From: JANWHF01 sp036276235
GTDB lineage: Bacteria > Planctomycetota > Phycisphaerae > Tepidisphaerales > Tepidisphaeraceae
DNA: 20,729 nucleotides
Assembly: GCA_036276235.1 (NCBI GenBank)
Contig: DATBDZ010000350.1
Span: forward strand, 1-20,729
Direction: 5' to 3'
Shown here: positions 15,030 through 20,729 of the stretch, one piece after another
How the letters are laid out: every line of letters begins with the position of its first letter
Position numbering within the stretch: position 1 is the first letter of the stretch
Notes under the pieces: model-generated
Seen by the model: only the letters and a program-made list of their open reading frames with translations
The model's database searches: none
Told to the model about the DNA's origin: nothing
Position numbers and translations under genes: made by a program

Positions 15030-16184
15030 ATGGCGGATATTCAATCTTACGTCGGCAACGAGCAGGCGTTCCCGGTTCTGGCGAACTGGGATTTCTTCAA
15101 CCACGGCGGCGTCGCACCGCTGCCGCGGGCGGTGGCTGATGCGCTGCGGAAATTCGCCGATGAGGCCCAGCGCGGGGCCTATCTGGAAACGAGCTGGTAC
15201 AAGGACATCGAGAAGCTGCGCGTCGCCTCGGCGGCAATGCTCAATGCCCATCGCGACGAGGTTGCGTTCATCAAGAATACCAGCGAGGGGATCAGCATCG
15301 TCGCCAACGGGATCGATTGGAAACCGGGCGATCAGATCGTGACGACTGCCGTCGAATATCCGGCGAATATTTATCCGTGGATGGAGCTGGAGCGGAGCCG
15401 CGGGTGCAAATTAGTCATGGTCGCTGAAGGGACCGATGCCGAAGGACGACGCGCTGTTCCATTAGACGCGATCCTTGCCCGCGCCGCGGAGCCGGCCACG
15501 CGGATGGTGACGCTCTCGCATGTCGAATTTGCCAGCGGGCAGCGGCACGACATCGCCGTGGTCGGGCGGTTTTGCCGCGAGCATGGGAAGCTGTTTTGCG
15601 TCGATGCGATCCAAACACTGGGCGTGCTGCCGGTGGATGTGCAGGCGATGTGCATCGATTATCTGTCGGCCGACGGCCACAAATGGCTGCTCGGCCCCGA
15701 AGGCGCCGGCATCTTTTACATCCGGCGCGAGCTGATCGAAAAAACGCGGCCGCCGCTGATCGGCTGGATGAATGTCGTCGATGCGCTCAATTATGGAACA
15801 TACAACTACACGCTGCGCCCGGACGCCGGCCGATACGAATGCGGCAGCTACAATGTGCCCGGTTTGCTGGGGCTGAAAGCCGCCGTCGAAATGCTGGGTG
15901 ATCTTGGAACGCCGGCCATCTCGGCGCGAGTAAAAGTATTGACCGATCGTCTCATCGATGGGTTAAAAGGGAAGGGTTACCAAATCATCAGCCCCCGCGA
16001 TGGCGACGCCTGGAGCGGAATCGTCAGCTTCACCTCATCGAAGCACGATCAAAGTTTGATCGTCGCAAGCCTGCGCAAAGAGCACAGAATTGAGCTCGCC
16101 CTTCGCGAAGGTCGGCTCCGCGCTTCGCCGCATTTTTACAATACGGAAGAGCAGATGGATCGGCTGGTGGCGGCATTGCCGTGA
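15030..16184 (+). CDS. Class V aminotransferase (PLP-dependent, isopenicillin-N epimerase-like)
   Basis: A 384-residue cytoplasmic fold-type I PLP enzyme of aminotransferase class V. Visible features: WDFFNHGGVAPLPRAV near the N-terminus, FIKNTSEGISIVANG (phosphate-binding region), SHVEFASGQRHDI, the cofactor Asp192 in FCVDAIQTLGVLPVD, and the Schiff-base Lys218 in SADGHKWLLGPEGAGIFYI. The C-terminal RASPHFYNTEEQMDRLV is typical of the isopenicillin-N epimerase/selenocysteine-lyase-like group. The reactive Cys of group II cysteine desulfurases (SufS-type) is absent from the C-terminal region, so desulfurase activity is unlikely. Substrate unknown. ATG at 15030 is preferred (GGAA upstream, protein begins at the conserved part); an upstream frame to 14940 runs through a repeat. 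The stop is immediately followed by a repeat cluster. Confidence 0.85.
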   Translation: MADIQSYVGNEQAFPVLANWDFFNHGGVAPLPRAVADALRKFADEAQRGAYLETSWYKDIEKLRVASAAMLNAHRDEVAFIKNTSEGISIVANGIDWKPGDQIVTTAVEYPANIYPWMELERSRGCKLVMVAEGTDAEGRRAVPLDAILARAAEPATRMVTLSHVEFASGQRHDIAVVGRFCREHGKLFCVDAIQTLGVLPVDVQAMCIDYLSADGHKWLLGPEGAGIFYIRRELIEKTRPPLIGWMNVVDALNYGTYNYTLRPDAGRYECGSYNVPGLLGLKAAVEMLGDLGTPAISARVKVLTDRLIDGLKGKGYQIISPRDGDAWSGIVSFTSSKHDQSLIVASLRKEHRIELALREGRLRASPHFYNTEEQMDRLVAALP

Positions 16185-16524
16185 TTGGTGGGGCAGACAT
16201 TCTTGTCTGTCTCGGGTGTGCGAGCAGTGGCATTCTTAATCAGGTGGGGCAGACATTCTTGTCTGCCATCGAGTCTGGGAGTGGTGGCATTCTTGCCACG
16301 CGAGCAGACTCGAATCCGTTCGGGGGACAAGAATGTCCCCACTCACGGATTCGAAACAGACAAGAATGTCTGCTCCACTTAAGAAAACAGACAAGAATGT
16401 CTGCTCCACTCAAGAAAACAGACAAGAATGTCTGCTCCACCAAGACAACAGACAAAAATGTCTGCTCACCGAATGTCGCTCCAGTGACGCGTCCTGCCGG
16501 GAATTGCCCCTTCTGCTTCCGCGC
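16185..16524. repeat. Cluster of short palindromic repeats (CAGACAAGAATGTCTGC)
   Basis: The gap between convergent aminotransferase and mnmE genes is filled by copies of a palindromic core. Reverse-orientation copies lie at about 16187-16208 and 16244-16265; related cores with changed arms at 16285-16297 (GTGGCATTCTTGCCAC) and 16323-16340 (GGGGACAAGAATGTCCCC); four direct copies begin at 16357, 16388, 16419 and 16449, spaced 31, 31 and 30 bases. Units of the last group are separated by AAGAAAA or similar. The two groups face each other, so a long stem is possible. 16471-16524 shows nothing I can name. Confidence 0.85.
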
Positions 16525-17868
16525 CTACTTCCCGATACAAAACGCCGAGAAGATTCGACCGAGCAAGTCATCGGGGCTGATCTGCCCCGTGATGCTTCCC
16601 AGCGCATCCAGCGCCTCGCGTAAGTCCATGGCGATCAATTCCGGGCCGGCCTCTAGTGCGGCGGCTGCGCGGGCCAAAGCCGCGCGGGCGGCTTCGAGGG
16701 CGCTCACATGCCGCGCGTTGAGCGCGAGCGAGGAGCCTTTTGAATCGCCGCCGAAGGCGAGGCGATCGATCAGCTCCGCAAGCTCTTTCATTCCCGCGCC
16801 GCTGCGCGCGCTGACGGCAATTTCGCGCGACGGTTCGATGGTGAGCGACTCGACCAGATCCGTCTTGGTGTGAACGATCCAAGCGGCCGATCGCGGCAAT
16901 TCAAGCGGCGGCCTTGAATCGGTTGCTTCAATCACGAGAAGAACTACATCCGCCGACTCCACGGCGCGTAACGCATGCTCGCGCATGAGGCGATCGATCC
17001 GATCCTGTTCAGTTGTCGCCGATTCGCGCGCCGAAGATCCTTCGGAAGGTTCCTCGATCCCAGCGACATCCATCAGCCGCACCATCCCGCGTTCCAGCGG
17101 CAATTCCACCGAAAGTACATCGCGCGTTGTTCCTGCGATCGGCGAAACCACAGCGCGCTCTCTCCCCGCCAAGGCATTGAGCAGCGTGCTCTTGCCGGCG
17201 TTGGGCCGCCCCACCAGCACGACGCGCGGCTCATGCGCCAGCCGCTCAAAGCGCACGCTCTCGCTTAGCAATCGATCGAGCTCACCGACGACGCGGGCGA
17301 TCCGCTCCGCGGTCTGCTGCGCCGAAAGAAAGGTGACATCCTCATCGGAGAAATCAATGCCCACCTCGATGAGCGCGAGCGTATCGGCCAGCAGATCAAG
17401 GATTGGCGAAAGCCGCCGCGCCAGCTCGCCGGCGAGAAGTTGCCGCGCCGCGGCAAGCTCGCGCTCGCTGCCGGCGGCGATCGTCGCTGCCACGCCCTCG
17501 GCTTCGGTCAAATCGATTCGGCCATTGAAGTAAGCCCGCGCCGTGAACTCCCCCGCCTCGGCAAGCCGCGCCCCGCGCGAAAGCAATTCCGTCAGCAGCA
17601 TCTTCGCCAGCACAACGCTGCCCGGAATATGAAACTCAACCAGATCCTCCCCGCTATAACTGCGCGGCCCCGCGAAAAAATAAATCCAGATCGGAAATGA
17701 TAACCCGTGAAAGCCACATCGCGCCCTGCTCGCCCCTCCGGCCGCCGGCATCTGATCGACTAAGCCCCGCGCGATCTCTTCGGCGCGCGGCCCGCCAAGC
17801 CGCAGAATCATCCGCGCCGCCGGCCCAACGGCACTGCTGATCGCCGCGATGGTGTCGCCGGTTTGCAT
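16525..17868 (-). CDS. mnmE: tRNA uridine-5-carboxymethylaminomethyl modification GTPase MnmE
   Basis: A 447-residue protein of normal MnmE length. With MnmG this GTPase installs the cmnm5 (or nm5) group on wobble U34 of some tRNAs. Seen: N-terminal folate-binding domain (MQTGDTIAAISSA, PRSYSGEDLVEFHIPG, AGEFTARAYFNGRIDLTEAE); helical domain; G domain with P-loop GRPNAGKS (220-227), GTTRD (246-250), D267-V-A-G270, TKTD (334-337) and SARSGAGM (353-360); and the C-terminal FCIGK carrying the catalytic Cys444. Oddities: the G3 motif is DVAG rather than DTAG, the usual IRxTxDxVExxGI stretch is replaced by a Ser/Glu-rich segment (EEPSEGSSARESATTEQD), and G4 has Thr for Asn. No clear ribosome binding site. 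The ribbon-helix-helix gene lies 61 bases upstream in the same direction. Confidence 0.93.
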   Translation of the reverse strand: MQTGDTIAAISSAVGPAARMILRLGGPRAEEIARGLVDQMPAAGGASRARCGFHGLSFPIWIYFFAGPRSYSGEDLVEFHIPGSVVLAKMLLTELLSRGARLAEAGEFTARAYFNGRIDLTEAEGVAATIAAGSERELAAARQLLAGELARRLSPILDLLADTLALIEVGIDFSDEDVTFLSAQQTAERIARVVGELDRLLSESVRFERLAHEPRVVLVGRPNAGKSTLLNALAGRERAVVSPIAGTTRDVLSVELPLERGMVRLMDVAGIEEPSEGSSARESATTEQDRIDRLMREHALRAVESADVVLLVIEATDSRPPLELPRSAAWIVHTKTDLVESLTIEPSREIAVSARSGAGMKELAELIDRLAFGGDSKGSSLALNARHVSALEAARAALARAAAALEAGPELIAMDLREALDALGSITGQISPDDLLGRIFSAFCIGK

Positions 17869-17929
17869 GTTCGCAGTTCACGCGATCCTGGCCGGTGCGG
17901 TAACGCCGAGGGACGCCCAATTCACAGGG

Positions 17930-18277
17930 TTAACCCGCCTTTGGCAGAAGACGATTCAGCGCGCGTGTCACAAGCTCCGATCGCTTAAGGCCGCATTGTT
18001 TTGCATAGGCGTCGGCGCGTTTCAGGAGATCGCGCTCGACGCTGAGCGCGATCACTTTGACGCCGTGCCGCCCGAGCTTCGGGCGGCCCATTGTCTTCTT
18101 TTCCGCCTTCACCTGAGCGCGCTCCGCAGCGTTCAATGGCCGAAGCTCCGATCGATGGCGGCCGTCATCGTAGTACCGAGCCACCTTCTGTTTGTCCTTT
18201 GCACTCAGCGCGTCAAAATCTTCGGCTGTCTTGAATATGGGAAAGCGGCCGGCCTGTGTCGCGGTCTTCCTTCGCAT
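17930..18277 (-). CDS. Ribbon-helix-helix (CopG-like) DNA-binding protein, antitoxin-like
   Basis: A 115-residue protein. The N-terminal half (RFPIFKTAEDFDALSAKDKQKVARYYDDG) is charged and helical; a Lys/Arg-rich linker (EKKTMGRPKLGRHG) leads to a C-terminal strand-helix-helix, VKVIALSVERDLLKRADAYA then CGLKRSELVTRALNRLL, typical of RHH regulators. The arrangement resembles CopG-type antitoxins, but no toxin partner is adjacent; the next gene is mnmE. A solo regulator is likely. I prefer ATG at 18277; a TTG at 18352 would add 25 residues. No Shine-Dalgarno precedes 18277, but a good promoter ends 10 bases upstream, suggesting a leaderless transcript. Followed by mnmE after 61 bases without a terminator. 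Confidence 0.7.
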   Translation of the reverse strand: MRRKTATQAGRFPIFKTAEDFDALSAKDKQKVARYYDDGRHRSELRPLNAAERAQVKAEKKTMGRPKLGRHGVKVIALSVERDLLKRADAYAKQCGLKRSELVTRALNRLLPKAG

Positions 18278-18286
18278 GAGAACTAA

Positions 18287-18315
18287 ATTACATAATAATG
18301 TGAACGGGTCGTCAA
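18287..18315 (-). promoter_or_regulatory. Candidate sigma70-type promoter of the ribbon-helix-helix gene
   Basis: On the minus strand TTGACG (18315-18310), exactly 17 bases, then TGTAAT (18292-18287); each box matches 5 of 6 consensus bases. Transcription would start near 18280, about three bases before the ATG at 18277. The AT-rich CATTATTATGTAAT around the -10 could also be an autoregulatory site. Confidence 0.6.
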
Positions 18316-18372
18316 TGAGGGTCGGCGGGATTGGGTAATAGGTGCGCGACAATTTCGGCGACGAGTTCTGTC

Positions 18373-18479
18373 CCCTCCTCCGGTACTCCGGGGGAGGGCT
18401 AGGGTGGGGGCGTGTTCGCGCGAGACCGTCGTTCTACACAACCCCCACCCCAGCCCTCCCCCGGAGTACCGGAGGAGGG
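18373..18479. repeat. Palindromic dispersed repeat, copy 2 (complete)
   Basis: Arms 18373-18410 and 18442-18479 match at 37 of 38 positions when one is reversed; the loop holds TTCGCGCGAG. Same element as 1-93. Confidence 0.9.
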
Positions 18480-18542
18480 AGAAATGAACGCGAGCCACAC
18501 GATTTTGCTGTGCCCATCAATTCGGTTGGCCCCGGGTCATGG

Positions 18543-18643
18543 GTGCCATGCCTCACGCTTGCGTGAGCATGTGTTCGGGACGCCTGACCAGGGAAATAGC
18601 GATCGGAAGGAAGACATGCCCACGCAAGCGTGGGACATGGCAC
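18543..18643. repeat. Inverted repeat (GTGCCATGYCYCACGCTTGC type)
   Basis: Arms 18543-18571 and 18615-18643 match at 26 of 29 positions. Each arm has an internal palindrome around ACGCTTGCGT. It lies downstream of the DHOR stop (18668, minus strand) and may serve as its terminator. Confidence 0.75.
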
Positions 18644-18667
18644 ACCGGTCGATCCGACCGGATTCAC

Positions 18668-20488
18668 TTACTTCGCCCCATCCCGGTACCCCCGCACCGT
18701 CGGCGCGGGATCGATCACATCGGGAAATCCATCCTCATCGGTGTCTTTCAAAAATGGCAAATCCAACCCATAAGCCTCGCGGACGTTGCTCAGCGCGAAC
18801 GACGTGATGCGATCGCCCTTGAACGGCGTTACCGGGCCTTCGATGCAGCCGGGGATTTTGAAGAGCCATTGCGGGTTGAAGCGCTCAAGGCCGGTGTCCA
18901 TGCCGGCGACGATGAAATGCTCGCTGATTTTGCCGCTGGCGGTGAGGTCGCAGGGAAGGCGATCGGTTTGAAACAGAATTAAGTGATTGAGGAATGCGAT
19001 TATTGCCACGCGGTTGTCATCGGAGAGTTTCGCGAACGCGGCACGCGAGGCGGCGGCTTCTCCGCCGTGCCGGAGAATCACTTCCTCCAGCGACAAACTC
19101 GCGCCGTCGTGGCCGTATGGAGCGGAACTGCCTACACCCCAGAGCGGGCGGGTCCGCCATTTTTTGACGATCGAGCCGTCGAATTGCACTTGATAGAAAT
19201 CGGGGCCGACGTCGTGATATTTCAGATCGCTGTAGAGGCTGCGAATCGTGTAGGCGTCGCGCTTGGGGAGGGTCAGGCAGTCGCGGACGTTGCTCAGGGA
19301 AACGATGCGCCCTTCGAGCCGTTGGTGCGAATCGTTCCAAGTTGTCTGCAATTCGAAGAACCGCCGATCGCCGGTGAAGCGCTCGGTGTAATCGGCGGCC
19401 GCGGGATTGGCGGCATACAGATGCCAGTCGGGAACGTGACAGGCGGCGCATCCGATCTGCGCGAAGAGCGCCTCGCCCTGCCGCGTTTGCGGCGTCGATC
19501 TTCCGCGGGCCGGCGACGGGTGATTCAGCAGATACCACTCCGCCATGTCCAGATCGCCTTCGCTGATTTCTTCGCAATAGCCGTCGCGGTCCGGGTCATC
19601 GAGGCTGATGCCCGTCGGCCCGCGAACCGCGCCGCGATCTTTTCCCGCCGCCGTCAGGCATTGCAATTGGCCGGCATTGGAAAGGCCGGTGAAGCCCTGA
19701 TCATCGGGATTGTCCAATGTCGTCGGATCAAACGCTTGCAAGCCGCTGTGAATATCCCACGCCGTTGCGGTGAAGGAGCGGAGGGTCGTCGAGACCGGCG
19801 GGCGGAATGGCATATATAAATGCCCGAACCCAAAGCACTGAAACTCCAGCGTGTATCCCGCCACGCCGGGAAATTTCAGCGAGTCGGCAAACGGAATTCG
19901 CTTTCCGTCCTTGTCCACGTAAATCGGATTGAAGACAGGATTGAGATCCGGCTTGCCGGCGCCGTTGTCATCGAAGCTGCCGTAGTCGATCACGATCGGC
20001 TCGCGGTCCGGGCCGTTCGGATAGTTGCGGATGATGCAGCGTTTTCCCTTCGCCTCGGCGAGGCTGATCCAGCCGTCGCGATTGTCGTCGGCAATCCCCA
20101 TCGCCTGCAGGCGAATCTGCCAGCCGAGCATCTCGATCAGCCCCGCGCCAAACATGTGCGGCGTCTTGCGACCCTCGCCGCCGTTCTTGGCGATCACCGC
20201 CCCGCCGCCCGCGTCGCGATACGGCGTGTTATGGCAAATCGCGCACGAGCTGGCGTGCGCGCGGTCCATCATCTTGCTCGTCCCATCGGGAAGCAGCGGG
20301 CCGTCGAGCTTTCCCGCGTCGCCGTAGACTCCATCGCGCTCGCGAAACTCACGTTGCGTCAGATCGCGGCCCCATTGATAGCCCAGCCACGGATCGGCCT
20401 GTTGCAGATACATCGACCCGCCGGCTTTGGATGGATCGGTGGTATGCACGACCCGCACGCGCGGCGTCTTGATCGAAAGCCCGCTCAA
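18668..20488 (-). CDS. Di-heme oxidoreductase, DHOR/DUF1111 family (5' end probably disrupted)
   Basis: A c-type cytochrome of the DHOR family, related to di-heme peroxidases. Heme sites: Cys82-Ala-Ile-Cys85-His86 and Cys347-Ala-Ala-Cys350-His351 (numbered from the TTG at 20488). Family text includes RKTPHMFGAGLIEMLGWQIR, RTRPLWGVGSSAPYGHDGAS and EEVILRHGGEAAASR. Calcium-type loops occur at DDNRDGWISLAEA and at the end (DTDEDGFPDVIDPAP). Probably periplasmic. The TTG at 20488 is not convincing: the open frame continues upstream through RPGNSLDDPIRLPHD and a signal-peptide-like core, TFIAFAIVALLIPGATAFAQ, to 20617, where a dispersed repeat begins. No ATG, GTG or TTG lies in frame between there and the TAG at 20666-20668. 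The gene may use a rare start such as ATT or be broken. Confidence 0.8.
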   Translation of the reverse strand: MSGLSIKTPRVRVVHTTDPSKAGGSMYLQQADPWLGYQWGRDLTQREFRERDGVYGDAGKLDGPLLPDGTSKMMDRAHASSCAICHNTPYRDAGGGAVIAKNGGEGRKTPHMFGAGLIEMLGWQIRLQAMGIADDNRDGWISLAEAKGKRCIIRNYPNGPDREPIVIDYGSFDDNGAGKPDLNPVFNPIYVDKDGKRIPFADSLKFPGVAGYTLEFQCFGFGHLYMPFRPPVSTTLRSFTATAWDIHSGLQAFDPTTLDNPDDQGFTGLSNAGQLQCLTAAGKDRGAVRGPTGISLDDPDRDGYCEEISEGDLDMAEWYLLNHPSPARGRSTPQTRQGEALFAQIGCAACHVPDWHLYAANPAAADYTERFTGDRRFFELQTTWNDSHQRLEGRIVSLSNVRDCLTLPKRDAYTIRSLYSDLKYHDVGPDFYQVQFDGSIVKKWRTRPLWGVGSSAPYGHDGASLSLEEVILRHGGEAAASRAAFAKLSDDNRVAIIAFLNHLILFQTDRLPCDLTASGKISEHFIVAGMDTGLERFNPQWLFKIPGCIEGPVTPFKGDRITSFALSNVREAYGLDLPFLKDTDEDGFPDVIDPAPTVRGYRDGAK

Positions 20489-20617
20489 ATCATGCGGCAG
20501 GCGGATGGGGTCGTCCAGAGAATTGCCGGGACGCTCGGAAAGCTGGGCGAAAGCCGTTGCGCCGGGAATGAGTAATGCAACAATCGCAAAAGCAATAAAG
20601 GTTGCAGGTGTGCTGTT

Positions 20618-20729
20618 CCCTCCCCCGGTACTCCGTGGGAGGGTTAGGGAGGGGGCGGCGCCGCTAGTACGTGACGTAGCGTATTCTCCCTCTCCCCTGT
20701 ACTCAGGGGAGAGGGCAGGGTGAGGGGAC
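20618..20729. repeat. Palindromic dispersed repeat, copy 3 (diverged, composite)
   Basis: 20618-20657 is the left arm of the element seen at 18373 (CCCTCCCCCGGTACTCCGTG, then TAGGGAGGGGG). The middle differs, and the right part (about 20687-20727) is a related hairpin, CTCCCTCTCCCCTGTACTCA with GGGGAGAGGG. It directly abuts the DHOR coding frame. Confidence 0.75.

Larger units (their letters stand above)
18278..18667. other. 390-base gap: promoter and two palindromic repeats
   Basis: The gap between the ribbon-helix-helix gene and the end of the DHOR gene contains a promoter (18287-18315), a long palindromic repeat (18373-18479) and a second inverted repeat (18543-18643). No credible gene. 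Confidence 0.7.

Noticed and set aside
15030..16184. Cysteine desulfurase (SufS/IscS) identity for the class V aminotransferase
   Set aside because: The catalytic Cys loop of desulfurases is missing and the C-terminus (GRLRASPHFYNTEE) fits the isopenicillin-N epimerase-like group better.
16357..16470. CRISPR-like array with 31-base spacing
   Set aside because: The units are almost identical over their whole length, with only about 8-9 similar A-rich bases between them; there are no unique spacers and no cas genes.
16181..16873. Plus-strand ORF of 230 codons
   Set aside because: Its first half translates the palindromic repeat cluster (repeated QECLLH/DKNVCS text) and the second half is antisense to mnmE.
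18983..19819. Plus-strand ORF of 278 codons opposite the DHOR gene
   Set aside because: The sense strand carries both CxxCH heme motifs and family text; the antisense frame has none.

Overview
The window looks like chromosomal DNA of a planctomycete, probably of the class Phycisphaerae (a Tepidisphaera-like lineage is my best guess). The clues are GC-rich DNA; a very large secreted protein with the planctomycete-type leader motif LERRQLLS; families common in that phylum (a DUF6807/PmoA-like protein, a DHOR/DUF1111 di-heme protein, a DUF255 thioredoxin-like protein); many predicted secreted proteins; and intergenic spaces packed with palindromic dispersed repeats. No rRNA, tRNA, transposase, integrase or CRISPR array was seen.

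Layout. 1-181: right half of a palindromic repeat plus a heptamer repeat. 182-604 (+): YjbQ-family protein, convergent with 685-3024 (-), a DUF255 thioredoxin-fold protein fused to a DsbD-alpha-like domain; a perfect 52-bp palindrome separates them. 3259-4799 (-): three paralogous small two-helix membrane proteins, with a short plus-strand ORF (4187-4387) between the second and third. 4989-6542 (+): secreted NodB-like polysaccharide deacetylase. 7051-10518 (+): 1155-residue LEPR-XLL-type surface or secreted protein with a beta-propeller, PKD-like domains and a degenerate RTX-like tail. 10811-11776 (-): secreted DUF6807 protein. 12182-14779 (-): secreted TPR protein with an HExxH peptidase domain. 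15030-16184 (+): class V aminotransferase. 16525-17868 (-): MnmE, preceded by a ribbon-helix-helix protein (17930-18277, -). 18668-20488 (-): di-heme DHOR protein whose 5' end runs into a dispersed repeat.

Genes are mostly single transcription units pointing in alternating directions. The only likely co-transcribed sets are the overlapping paralogue pair 3259-4100 and the ribbon-helix-helix/mnmE pair. I see no single pathway linking the genes; the common theme is envelope or secreted proteins (six with signal peptides or surface leaders, three small membrane proteins) beside a few housekeeping genes (yjbQ, mnmE, aminotransferase).

The most striking structure is the repeat content. About ten palindromic repeat loci of at least seven sequence types lie in the gaps between genes, often starting within a few bases of a stop codon. 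Three loci carry heptameric short tandem repeats, one of them in frame inside a conserved enzyme gene. One palindromic repeat appears to have removed the normal start of the DHOR gene. I found no clearly new defence or biosynthetic system.
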